From a virus, in the IMG/VR virus record IMGVR_UViG_3300013100_000006, positions 1 through 43,720 of that record: a stretch of DNA of 43,720 nucleotides. The stretch is one strand, 5' to 3'. The notes below the pieces were generated by a model. That model ran no database searches. It was not told the DNA's origin and saw only the letters and a program-made list of their open reading frames with translations. The position numbers and the translations under genes are program-made. Positions 7,621-14,859 of this stretch are shown piece after piece (within the stretch, counting starts at the first letter, position 1; each line of letters begins with the position of its first letter).

Positions 7621-7640
7621 CCTAGATAGTCTACTGAATC
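7621..7640 (-). promoter_or_regulatory. Phage RNA polymerase promoter directly before DNA polymerase
   Basis: Minus-strand sequence GATTCAGTAGACTATCTAGG matches the consensus shared by seven sites in this genome. The expected start at the GG leaves a leader of only about 11 bases (GGCGAGGATAC) before the DNA polymerase ATG. Confidence 0.85.
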
Positions 7641-7702
7641 ATCTTGTATATAAATCCCCTGTACAGATATGATAAGAGTACCTAAGAATATCTACTACTA
7701 GT

Positions 7703-7722
7703 CCTAGATACTCTACCGAATC
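7703..7722 (-). promoter_or_regulatory. Second phage promoter between ligase and DNA polymerase
   Basis: Minus-strand sequence GATTCGGTAGAGTATCTAGG has one change (C to G) within the otherwise invariant GACTATCTAGG core. It overlaps the ligase stop codon and stands 82 bases upstream of the first pol promoter, so DNA polymerase has tandem phage promoters. The changed base may weaken it. Confidence 0.75.
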
Positions 7723-8695
7723 AGAAGTGCCGCGTACGAATCTCTCGATGCCCGTCGTGTTCGTTGAGGAACTTCGCCAGCAGTTCGTCGTCAATGTCTA
7801 CCTCAGCACGCCACGTCAGGAACGTGGCATGTCGCGGCTTGTCTTTCTCGCCGTGCACCATCTTGCTGTACTTGCAGAAGAACCCCATTGACTTCGGGTC
7901 TACGAACCAAGCTTCGCGCTCGGCGATGGTGACGCCTCGGAAGATTCCGATTCGGAACCGCGTGCCCGATTCCAGATCGATAGCCAGTAGCGCTCCCACG
8001 CGGCCCGCTGCTCGTCGTCCCTCAGCCAATGATCTGCGCTCAGTTCGTCCGAACGCGTCTCGGGTTGCTTCGTTTTCATTGTGCTCTGCTTCCTCGTAAC
8101 CGTAGATGAATGCGTCCCGATCCTCGAAACGCTTGACCTTCAACAGCACCTTATCACGCAGGGTGCTGCGTCCGCACTTGTAGGGTGCGTCACCTCGACG
8201 CCACATCATGCCCTCGTAGCCGTCGTCCACGAAGATAGCTTCGGCTGCGTCGTATGCGTCCTCCGTCTGCACGTACAGCGTCGGGATGATGCGCGTATTG
8301 CCCGGGAACACGCTTCTCCAGTCTAGGAGTTCTGCGATGCGCTCGCAGTACTTCTCCTTAACCTCACTGTCCTTGTTGTAGTAGTCGAACACAACGAACA
8401 AGAAGTCCCGGCAATCGTCATGCCGGTTGACGAATCCGGTGGTGTCTCGGCACAGGCTCTGGCTGTTCAGCTCCCCGAACGCGATCTCTCCGTCGAGCCC
8501 TTCGAGAATGTCTTGGTTGCTGTGCGCCCATGCCTGCACGTGCTTGTTCTTGAACGGCTTGCCACTACGGCCGTACGCCACGCCATCAAACACGAAGCAG
8601 CGCACGCCGTCGATCTTCGGGCTGACGTAGCCGGGGCCGGGGTAGCCGTCAGCGGCTACCGCGAGCGTTGGTTTGAATCCTTGCGGAATAGTCAA
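7721..8695 (-). CDS. ATP-dependent DNA ligase (T7 gp1.3-like), TTG start
   Basis: I start this gene at the TTG at 8695, which overlaps the previous stop (CATTGA) and has GGGAGGG four bases upstream; no suitable ATG lies near the first motif. The 324-residue protein (T7 gp1.3 has 359) shows nucleotidyltransferase motif I PKIDGVR with the adenylated lysine K27, motif III around DGEIAFGELNSQS, motif IV YEGMMWRRGD and motif V VLLKVKRF, then a C-terminal OB-type domain. It seals nicks during phage replication. Its neighbours are a 78-residue unknown upstream and the two promoters of DNA polymerase downstream. The rare start codon may keep its level low. Confidence 0.9.
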   Translation of the reverse strand: MTIPQGFKPTLAVAADGYPGPGYVSPKIDGVRCFVFDGVAYGRSGKPFKNKHVQAWAHSNQDILEGLDGEIAFGELNSQSLCRDTTGFVNRHDDCRDFLFVVFDYYNKDSEVKEKYCERIAELLDWRSVFPGNTRIIPTLYVQTEDAYDAAEAIFVDDGYEGMMWRRGDAPYKCGRSTLRDKVLLKVKRFEDRDAFIYGYEEAEHNENEATRDAFGRTERRSLAEGRRAAGRVGALLAIDLESGTRFRIGIFRGVTIAEREAWFVDPKSMGFFCKYSKMVHGEKDKPRHATFLTWRAEVDIDDELLAKFLNEHDGHREIRTRHF

Positions 8696-8928
8696 TGCAC
8701 CCTCCCGTCCATGATGGCGACCAGTCGCGCCGTGACCTCCGCGAGAGTGCGGATACCTGCCTCGTCCAGATAAACTTGGGAGGCCGGCTCGTACTTGAAC
8801 ACGCCTTCCTGCTCGATCCACATCCTGTCTGACTCACCTGTGCGGATCGTGAACTCAGTCTGGTACGACTGGTTGCTGTGGTCATCGGTGACGGCGAAGT
8901 CCGCGAGCACCTCGTAGGTGATGCTCAT
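8692..8928 (-). CDS. Hypothetical protein (78 aa) coupled to ligase
   Basis: An excellent AAAGGAGGTG site precedes the ATG at 8928, the start overlaps the cupin-like gene stop as ATGA, and its own stop overlaps the ligase TTG. The protein looks like a small alpha/beta domain: an N-terminal beta stretch (SITYEVLADFAVTD), a central aromatic/acidic part and a helical C-terminus (TLAEVTARLVAIMD). I do not recognise the family. Tight coupling on both sides suggests co-expression with the cupin-like protein and ligase. Confidence 0.75.
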   Translation of the reverse strand: MSITYEVLADFAVTDDHSNQSYQTEFTIRTGESDRMWIEQEGVFKYEPASQVYLDEAGIRTLAEVTARLVAIMDGRVH

Positions 8929-9314
8929 ACCACCTCCTTTCTTCCGTGAGTGAGTGTGACGAATCGTCCGGCCTTGAACTCATGCCAGAGTTCAACCCAC
9001 GGTCCTCTGAATGTGAGTACCCATGTCGTGCCTTGGCTATGTACTCGGTGCAGGTTGTTCCGGGTCGTGACAATCGGCCACATACTCGGCCCGAATACCG
9101 ACCACACGCTGTGTCCATGAACGAGGCGATCCTCATCCAGTTGGCCGCGCAGTACCCACGACACGCAGTTGAACGCGTGGCTGTGATAGCAGTCCCGCGC
9201 CCCGTCCGAAAACCGCAGCAGGGCGACGCTGAAAACCCGCTTCCACTCGATCAGCCAGTAGCCCGTCACGTTGGAGTCATGCCCGCCGTCTCGGCGTATG
9301 AAGAAAGCCTTCAT
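8925..9314 (-). CDS. Cupin-like small protein (129 aa)
   Basis: The start overlaps the upstream stop (TGATG). The sequence has a cupin-like layout: motif 1 GARDCYHSHAFNCVSWVLRG with the HxH pair and closing glycine, and motif 2 NLHRVHSQGTTWVLTFRG with the third histidine. The usual motif 1 glutamate is not evident. Cupins are beta-barrel proteins, often metal-binding; the substrate cannot be inferred. Rich in tryptophan and histidine, with no membrane segment. It lies in a tightly overlapping run with the nucleotidyltransferase-like gene, a 78-residue unknown and ligase, which may indicate a nucleic-acid modification or repair role. Confidence 0.6.
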   Translation of the reverse strand: MKAFFIRRDGGHDSNVTGYWLIEWKRVFSVALLRFSDGARDCYHSHAFNCVSWVLRGQLDEDRLVHGHSVWSVFGPSMWPIVTTRNNLHRVHSQGTTWVLTFRGPWVELWHEFKAGRFVTLTHGRKEVV

Positions 9315-9766
9315 CAGCGGCCCACGATGCTGCGGAACGCGCGCACTCGCGTCTCTCGGTTGCGGTACATCTTGGCTGCTTCCTCACTGCTGTCCACCAG
9401 CCTCTTGACATGCTCCGTCGCACGCTTCATCTTCTGGTAGAACTCCGTGTCCACGCAGAGGATGAAGTTCAGCGGCCGTACCTCTCCGTCCTCACCGGCG
9501 AACTTGTCGGTCTTGTAACTGCGCCATCCGTCGCCCACGCTGTCCGGGTCTGCCTTCTCCGGCCCGCTGCCGCCGAGTTCCGCGTACATGTCCATGAGGT
9601 CCAGCACGTCCTCCACGTCGCCGCTCCACGGGTCGAGTAGCACGAGCCAATCCTCGTCGGTGCCATCACCGAAGAAGTGCATCGTACCGGTCGGGACCAT
9701 CTCCTTAGCGTGCACCTTCACGCGCTCGATGATCTTCTCACGCTTCGTCTTGAATACACCCGCCAT
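9314..9766 (-). CDS. Possible nucleotidyltransferase-like protein (150 aa)
   Basis: The ATG at 9766 is chosen because GGGAGGT lies directly before it. Near the N-terminus HFFGDGTDEDWLVLLDP resembles the G...(S/T)DxDxxV metal-binding core of minimal nucleotidyltransferases, and a later FILCVDTEFY strand could supply a third carboxylate. The rest is helical and ends basic. Nucleotidyltransferase-like proteins are often annotated beside ligase and helicase in phiKMV-like phages, which supports but does not prove the call. Possible roles are nucleotide addition to RNA or protein. The gene starts right after the helicase stop and overlaps the cupin-like gene. Confidence 0.45.
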   Translation of the reverse strand: MAGVFKTKREKIIERVKVHAKEMVPTGTMHFFGDGTDEDWLVLLDPWSGDVEDVLDLMDMYAELGGSGPEKADPDSVGDGWRSYKTDKFAGEDGEVRPLNFILCVDTEFYQKMKRATEHVKRLVDSSEEAAKMYRNRETRVRAFRSIVGR

Positions 9767-9767
9767 G

Positions 9768-11048
9768 CTAACCTCCCGGCATAGTGACACGGGCGCGTTG
9801 CCCGTCGAATTGAACCTCAGCGCACGGAGATTTCGGTGCGCCCTCTTTGGCTAGCTTGTTCTTCGTCGCGCCGATCCACCGGCTGCTCTCGTACATCGGC
9901 TCGTTGACCGCGCCGAGCGTGACGATGAAGTCTGCTGCGCCCTGCTTGCCCGTCTTGCTATCTTTCAGCATCGGCAACGTCGGATACTGCAATCCGTCAC
10001 CGTCTGCGCTGATCTGCGACATGGCGAGCACCGGCGTGTCGAACTTCACGCCGAGTACGCGCGCCCACTGGTACATCGCTTCGAGAAGCTGGTCCGTGCG
10101 CTGCCCGCCATTGCCTACCTCGCCTCCGAACTTGATGTTGTCGATCATGTCGAAGATCACCAGCCCCGGCTTGACGCGCTTGAGAATGTCCTCTACCTCG
10201 TAGCTGTAGAAGTCATGCACGTCCATGATGCGGATCCGATCGTCCGCACCTATCGCCTTCGCATACGCAGCGTCGAGTGTCTCTCTGTCCATCTCGACAA
10301 GCTCCCGCGTCGTCTTGCCTAACGCAGCTTGGTAGCAGCGGGCTTTGATGCGCTTGCCGGGGCCTTCGTTGTTGAACCAGACGACATGCCGCCCGTGGTC
10401 CACTCCGTAGTAGGCGTCGAACTGCGCGGCCATGAAGGTGACTTCGGAAGCAGTGAACGTAGTCTTTCCTCGATCAGGTCTCGCGGCAACGATTCCAAAG
10501 TCCCCGCCGCGAAGTGGACGTAGACTTGTGTTGAGCGCGTCGAGTCTCCAGTGCAACCCTGCATCATTTCGGTCCTCGTTGAGAATGTCGTGGATGCTGT
10601 CTTGCACCCACGGCACCCGGATTTTCTTCGCGGTCTGCGTCTCCATCCACTCGACAGTGCCGCGCAGCGCGGAGTACAGATCGATATCTTCGCCGTCGTT
10701 GAACTTCTCTACGATGCTCATCACGTCGGCGGATGCCTTGGCCGCGAGCAGCCGTTCGAGGATGCCGGCCTCTGCCGAGGGGTCAGGCGTGCCGGTCACG
10801 AGATTCAGCATGGTGTCGATGGCCGCTCGCTTGTTCTCGTCGTCCTTCGGGTGCTTGAGGTGGAACCACGTCTTGAAGTTGTCCATCGTGATGACCTCAA
10901 CCTCGGGATGCTCTCGAAAGAACTGCCCGAAGTTTTCAAGGATCACCTGAGTGTTTCCTTCAAGTACGTGCTTCGGCACCACCCGGATCAACGACCCATA
11001 GCGTTCTCGCCTCTTCAAAGTTTGAAGCAGCGTAACGTCCAGTGCCAT
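9768..11048 (-). CDS. DnaB-type replicative DNA helicase
   Basis: The 426-residue protein starts at 11048 after AGGAGG. The C-terminal RecA-like motor has Walker A AARPDRGKTTF (K195) and Walker B PGLVIFDMIDN (D300), with VLAMSQIS as the motif 3-type strand and KNKLAKEGAP near the end. There is no primase domain: the primase is the separate upstream gene, unlike the fused T7 gp4. Residues 1-150 form an N-terminal helical domain. The first 89 bases overlap the primase end in another frame, so the two are co-expressed and probably work as a pair at the fork. Confidence 0.9.
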   Translation of the reverse strand: MALDVTLLQTLKRRERYGSLIRVVPKHVLEGNTQVILENFGQFFREHPEVEVITMDNFKTWFHLKHPKDDENKRAAIDTMLNLVTGTPDPSAEAGILERLLAAKASADVMSIVEKFNDGEDIDLYSALRGTVEWMETQTAKKIRVPWVQDSIHDILNEDRNDAGLHWRLDALNTSLRPLRGGDFGIVAARPDRGKTTFTASEVTFMAAQFDAYYGVDHGRHVVWFNNEGPGKRIKARCYQAALGKTTRELVEMDRETLDAAYAKAIGADDRIRIMDVHDFYSYEVEDILKRVKPGLVIFDMIDNIKFGGEVGNGGQRTDQLLEAMYQWARVLGVKFDTPVLAMSQISADGDGLQYPTLPMLKDSKTGKQGAADFIVTLGAVNEPMYESSRWIGATKNKLAKEGAPKSPCAEVQFDGQRARVTMPGG

Positions 11049-11868
11049 TCAGCAACCTCCTAATTTCGTAGCGCGAGAGTAACTTCGGATCGCTCTCGCT
11101 GTCGATCCTGCACACGTCAACGCCGTAAGCTCTCAACGTGCGCTGCATCTTTCGCATACCACGATCGCCGGCCGGGTCGGGGTCTAGCCACAATACGATC
11201 GGTTGTTTCGTTTGAAGAACTAGGACGAGGTTCGCCTCCGACAACGACGTACCCATGATGGACCACGCCGCGCACCTCGCCCGCTGCACCTTCCATGCCG
11301 ACAGAATGTCCTCAGTGACTACGAGGGGCATGTCCACATCCTCGTAGTCTCCCTTGTACAGCAGCTTGTTGCGGTCTACCTGTGGGTTCAGGTACTTCGG
11401 GTTGTAGTCGTCCACCACCCCGACATTCCGCGCCTGCCAGTACGTGAGCACGCCATTCTGATACAGCGGAAGGACCACACGTTCCATGTCCGGCGACCAG
11501 ACCGCGCCGAACTCTCGAATGTCCTTGTTGCTCATGCCTGCTTTGTACAACCACGCTCTCGCTGCCGTAGGCCAGCGCTGTGGGTCTGCTTCACCCTCAG
11601 GCATACACAGACCGCCCCGTGCCTTGGCAACGGCACCAGCGGTCTGTAATCGCCTCTGACGGGCAATGCGTTCGCCAAGCGATGGCGCGGGCTTCGGAAC
11701 CCACCCCTCGCCTAGCTCAGTCGAGCAGCGGAAACAATGCGCCCGCCACCCGTCTGCCTTGTGCTCGATGACCAGCACTCGCCCCGGCCCGCAGTCGTGT
11801 CCTACGCGGGCGCGGCCATCTTCTGGCAACGCCTGCGCCTTGGCTAACCAGCCGGCCGGGTCGAGCAT
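10960..11868 (-). CDS. DNA primase (zinc-binding plus TOPRIM domains)
   Basis: The 302-residue protein starts at 11868, overlapping the previous stop as TGATG. A zinc-binding module is seen at residues 24-48 (C26, H36, then CFRC with C45 and C48). The TOPRIM core has the conserved glutamate in VVTEDILSAW (E186) and the DxD of LWLDPDPAGDRG (D229, D231). It makes RNA primers for lagging-strand synthesis and should act with the helicase encoded immediately downstream. The 89-base overlap with the helicase is longer than usual in this genome. The split primase/helicase layout is typical of phiKMV-like phages. Confidence 0.9.
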   Translation of the reverse strand: MLDPAGWLAKAQALPEDGRARVGHDCGPGRVLVIEHKADGWRAHCFRCSTELGEGWVPKPAPSLGERIARQRRLQTAGAVAKARGGLCMPEGEADPQRWPTAARAWLYKAGMSNKDIREFGAVWSPDMERVVLPLYQNGVLTYWQARNVGVVDDYNPKYLNPQVDRNKLLYKGDYEDVDMPLVVTEDILSAWKVQRARCAAWSIMGTSLSEANLVLVLQTKQPIVLWLDPDPAGDRGMRKMQRTLRAYGVDVCRIDSESDPKLLSRYEIRRLLNGTGRYAASNFEEARTLWVVDPGGAEART

Positions 11869-12272
11869 CAGTTCTCCTTCGTCAGCGCTTCGTGCGAGCG
11901 GCGCACGTCGTCGGCCTGCTGGCGCAGTTTCAGCGCGTTCTGGTGGCGGATAGCGGCCCGCTCCATCGCAGTGTTGATATCCTCCACCGCGCGCTTTGCT
12001 TCGTCCTGTGCGGCCTGTACGAGCTTCTGCGCCTCGTCCGTCACTGCGGCGAGATGTGCGTCACGGAGGCGCTCTTGGATTGCATCCGACGCGGCCACGA
12101 GGGCGCGGGCGGCGCTGTCCACGCTGAATTCGAGCGACCACAGGAGCTTGTGGAGGTACGATCGCACGTTGGCCGACACTCGCATTGTCTTGCCTTCAAG
12201 CACTTCGAGACTCTCGCTCAGGGCGTTCGTGAGCGGGTAGATGGCTCGGATGATTGCGGTCTTGGTCGTCAT
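11868..12272 (-). CDS. Hypothetical coiled-coil protein (134 aa)
   Basis: AAGGAG precedes the ATG at 12272. The protein is almost entirely helical, rich in alanine, glutamate and arginine, with heptad-like spacing from about residue 50 to the end. There are no cysteines, membrane segments or recognised motifs. It lies directly before primase, so a role as a replication accessory or scaffold is possible but is only inferred from position. I do not recognise the family. Confidence 0.75.
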   Translation of the reverse strand: MTTKTAIIRAIYPLTNALSESLEVLEGKTMRVSANVRSYLHKLLWSLEFSVDSAARALVAASDAIQERLRDAHLAAVTDEAQKLVQAAQDEAKRAVEDINTAMERAAIRHQNALKLRQQADDVRRSHEALTKEN

Positions 12273-12281
12273 GCGTGCTCC

Positions 12282-12710
12282 TTAGATGGGAAGGTCGTCG
12301 TCGAGGGACAGCGTGGCCTTCACGGATGCCGCTGCGGCCACGTTCGCTGCGCCTTCTGCGGCTGCCTCTGCTTGCTGCTGCTCGAACTTGCTCGCGGCTG
12401 CCGCGTCCTCTTTTGCCTCGTTGAGTGTTGCCTCTGCCACGGGCGGGACCTCGGCCTGCTCCACCTTCTCGCACTGGCTGCGGTATGCGGTCAGCGCTTC
12501 GGTCGTGAAGCCGTCACCCGTGATGATGCGGACCTGCTTACCGTCCGGCGACACGCCGACGATGACGCCTTGCTTGGTCGTCTTGGATTCGCCACGGCCG
12601 AACGGGAACGTGACCACGTTGCCGATCTGTACAGCCGACGCTGCCGCCTTGGCCGCTTCGAGTTCCGCGAGTTGTTTTTTCAGCGCTTCGATTTTGTCGT
12701 TGATGCTCAT
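12282..12710 (-). CDS. Hypothetical protein with N-terminal coiled coil, SH3-like core and SSB-tip-like end
   Basis: The ATG at 12710 (142 residues) follows AGGAG. Three parts can be seen: a short coiled coil (DKIEALKKQLAELEAAK), a compact beta domain at about 26-85 with the look of an SH3/KOW barrel (IGNVVTFPFGRGE, then KQGVIVGVSPDGKQVRI), and a long alanine/glutamate-rich linker ending SLDDDLPI. The ending resembles the SSB acidic tip, and the genome's ssDNA-binding candidate ends DDDDIPF. Its position before primase and helicase fits a replication accessory that shares a tip partner with SSB. Function unknown; the tip comparison is direct observation. Confidence 0.75.
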   Translation of the reverse strand: MSINDKIEALKKQLAELEAAKAAASAVQIGNVVTFPFGRGESKTTKQGVIVGVSPDGKQVRIITGDGFTTEALTAYRSQCEKVEQAEVPPVAEATLNEAKEDAAAASKFEQQQAEAAAEGAANVAAAASVKATLSLDDDLPI

Positions 12711-12788
12711 GAGAAACTCCTGTATAGGATGTAGAAGAGAAACACTTGGGCGATGGCTGGGAGAAGCAAGCCCTCCCGCCACAGCAGC

Positions 12789-13859
12789 TTAGATGCTGTG
12801 GATATCGTACGCACTGTCTGCGCTCTTACCATCGAAGCCGCGCATGATGACCTGTCCGATACGATTGCCGTAGAGCACGACGAAGATGAGTTTGTCGTGC
12901 ACGCTCCGCGCCTCCGGAATTACTGCGACCAGCTTCACGGTCCCGGTTACCCTGTCGTTACCTCGAAAACGGAACGTCTTGCCGATAGCCGCCGTCCAAC
13001 CTGCCTCGTCCTGCGGGATGTTGTTGTCCGCCCCTTGCGTGAACAGGCGAGCGAACTCCACTGCCTTGGCGTGGTCCGGGAACGACAGCGCGACATTCAT
13101 GCCGTTGACGGAGGGAACGCGGCACACCGCACTGAGGGTCTGTACGCGGTCCTTGCAGGTGACTGCGAACTTGACTTCTCGCGGTATTCCACTCAGCGAG
13201 TACTGGCCGTTCACGGCCTGCACTTGTTCGAGCGCCGTCTGTGCAGCCTGCACTACCTCAACGGGGCTGACTGCTTTGAAGGAAGTGAGGACCTTGGTCG
13301 GCCCGTAGAACGCTGCGTTCATGCGATTGTTCACTGCGTTGTACACGGCAGTGTCCACCTTGCCGGGCAGCACGAATTCGTCGTCCTCGTAGGCCGGCAG
13401 CGGGAGGGCGTAGTTACGCCCGTAGTAATCCACGGTGCTTTCTCTCGGGAAAGCCTTATCCTTGCCGAATGCTTCGGCATAGTAGAAAGCCACGTGCGTT
13501 CCGGGCTTGGCGTTTGCGAGACGCACGCGGCCCGGAGGTACAACCCATGCAGCACCCGTACCGATCGGCTCAAAAAGATGCTTCAACCGCAGCAACCCGC
13601 TAGCGGACACGCCGATGACGCGATACACGACTTCCGTGCTGTGAGCCGTCACGACCACCGGGTCTTGCTCTTTGATATGGTACGTCACGGGCGTGACGGA
13701 GAAGCGGTGCTTTGCGTAGCGACGCACGCTTCGCGTCTTGGGATTGTATATCGTGTAGCACGTCTCGTCCTCACCGCGCACGGTGAACTGAGCGCCCTTC
13801 ATGAGGTGGTCGCAGCCCGACGCGTTGATTACTTGAATGACTTTTCCAATGTTCGACAT
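12789..13859 (-). CDS. Hypothetical early/middle protein (356 aa)
   Basis: AAGGA precedes the ATG at 13859. This is the largest unknown gene before the replication block. It seems modular: an N-terminal beta domain (IGKVIQVINASGCDHLMKGAQ), a central region rich in aromatic and charged residues (VAFYYAEAFGKDK), a helical part (about 200-260) and a C-terminal beta domain beginning IGKTFRFRGNDRVTG. The start of the last domain resembles the N-terminal one, and both could be small beta barrels. No catalytic motif or membrane segment is seen. It could be a host-takeover or nucleic-acid-binding protein, but nothing in the sequence settles this. Confidence 0.8.
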   Translation of the reverse strand: MSNIGKVIQVINASGCDHLMKGAQFTVRGEDETCYTIYNPKTRSVRRYAKHRFSVTPVTYHIKEQDPVVVTAHSTEVVYRVIGVSASGLLRLKHLFEPIGTGAAWVVPPGRVRLANAKPGTHVAFYYAEAFGKDKAFPRESTVDYYGRNYALPLPAYEDDEFVLPGKVDTAVYNAVNNRMNAAFYGPTKVLTSFKAVSPVEVVQAAQTALEQVQAVNGQYSLSGIPREVKFAVTCKDRVQTLSAVCRVPSVNGMNVALSFPDHAKAVEFARLFTQGADNNIPQDEAGWTAAIGKTFRFRGNDRVTGTVKLVAVIPEARSVHDKLIFVVLYGNRIGQVIMRGFDGKSADSAYDIHSI

Positions 13860-13869
13860 GGAATCCTTA

Positions 13870-14013
13870 TCAGAGATTGAAGAGTACGGCGCACAGCCAG
13901 TACAGGATGAGGGGAGCAGCTATAGCGCCTCCGGCGCACGCTGCTAAGAAGAGTGACACGAGAACCGTCGGGGCGATGACGCCCTCAACGATGAACGTGA
14001 TGCGTTGGCGCAT
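13870..14013 (-). CDS. Small membrane protein (47 aa)
   Basis: The ATG at 14013 overlaps the previous stop (TAATG) with AGGT upstream. After a short charged N-terminus (MRQRITF) the protein is almost all hydrophobic: about 8-25 (IVEGVIAPTVLVSLFLAA) and 28-46 (GGAIAAPLILYWLCAVLF). Two transmembrane helices with a tight Gly/Ala turn are likely, placing it in the inner membrane. Function unknown; early membrane proteins of this size can block superinfection or disturb the envelope. Confidence 0.65.
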   Translation of the reverse strand: MRQRITFIVEGVIAPTVLVSLFLAACAGGAIAAPLILYWLCAVLFNL

Positions 14014-14195
14014 TACAGACCTGCGTTGTCTGCTGCCGCCTGTGCTTCGCGGGCCGTGGTGTACGGCGTGTTGCCCCACCCGCCGGTGTACGAGTCGAAC
14101 ACGTACCACGAATCGCCCTTGTACTGCGCTTGGTAGCGCTCGTGCTTCTCGTTGTTCGATGCGTTGATATTGCGGATTGCTTGCAGACCGTTCAT
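14013..14195 (-). CDS. Small hypothetical protein (60 aa)
   Basis: AGGAGA lies nine bases before the ATG at 14195. The protein begins MNGLQAIRNINAS and has an aromatic beta-like centre (YQAQYKGDSWYVFDSYTGGW) and an alanine-rich helical end. It is soluble and slightly acidic. The centre may be a small beta hairpin; I do not recognise the family. It is the second of the run of small early genes counted from the downstream end. Confidence 0.65.
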   Translation of the reverse strand: MNGLQAIRNINASNNEKHERYQAQYKGDSWYVFDSYTGGWGNTPYTTAREAQAAADNAGL

Positions 14196-14221
14196 GTATT
14201 GGTTCTCCTGAGTGAAATGAG

Positions 14222-14485
14222 TTAAGCGAGTACGTGCCAGACAGAGCGCTTGTTGTTGCGGGCCAGTGCACGGGAAATATCCACCTCGATGCAGATGTGG
14301 TCGGTCGTACCGTCTAGCATGGGGCACACCGCCGTGCTGTCCGCTTCGGCGAACGCGCAGCCTGCACACGACTGGTGCTTCGTTCCGCGTACCGCAGCGG
14401 CTTCTACCACCAGCGCATAGTCTTTGCCTTCTCGGCGCAGCAGGTACGCACCGTGCTTGGTCTGCTTGATCTTGTCTCCCTTCAT
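14222..14485 (-). CDS. Small four-cysteine, probably zinc-binding protein (87 aa)
   Basis: The start is the ATG at 14485, overlapping the upstream stop as ATGA. The basic N-terminus (MKGDKIKQTKHGAYLLRREG) is followed by a beta strand and then four cysteines, C40 and C43 (CAGC), C54 and C65, with spacing that could bind one zinc ion. No known zinc-finger family is recognised. Size, basic N-terminus and early position fit a protein that binds nucleic acid or a host enzyme, but that is inference. Confidence 0.7.
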   Translation of the reverse strand: MKGDKIKQTKHGAYLLRREGKDYALVVEAAAVRGTKHQSCAGCAFAEADSTAVCPMLDGTTDHICIEVDISRALARNNKRSVWHVLA

Positions 14486-14859
14486 TCTGCCTCCAGTTGT
14501 GCGCGCACCCATGCGAGCCGCGCTTGGTTCGTGTGGCAGGCATCCTCGTATGCCTCGTCGTGGTACGAGGGTGCATCAACGAGCTTGCCCCCGAATCTGT
14601 TGAACGGGAACACCGGATCCAGTCCTGCATCAGCGAACATGACCGCCAGCTTGATCGAGAGAACTTCATCCGCCCAGCGCCCGGTATCCTCGTCGTACGG
14701 GACCGCTGTAACCACGGACAGGCCGAGAACGTGCACGCGATACCACTTCGCAGACAGTGCGCACAGGCCACTGTCGCGGCGGAATACGGGGTGCGTGTCT
14801 GCACCTGCGTCGACCCATGCGACGTATTCCGACAGGAACTGCTTAAGCTGCTTGCTCAT
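14482..14859 (-). CDS. Hypothetical early protein (125 aa)
   Basis: The ATG at 14859 has GAGGAC upstream and overlaps the end of the previous gene by 17 bases. It begins MSKQLKQFLSEYVAWVDAGA, has a hydrophobic middle that looks like buried strands (WYRVHVLGLSVVTAVPYDED) and ends in an acidic helix. The centre FADAGLDPVFPFN is a pattern seen in small phage early proteins of unknown role. No catalytic or metal-binding motif is visible. It is translationally coupled on both sides. Confidence 0.75.
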   Translation of the reverse strand: MSKQLKQFLSEYVAWVDAGADTHPVFRRDSGLCALSAKWYRVHVLGLSVVTAVPYDEDTGRWADEVLSIKLAVMFADAGLDPVFPFNRFGGKLVDAPSYHDEAYEDACHTNQARLAWVRAQLEAE

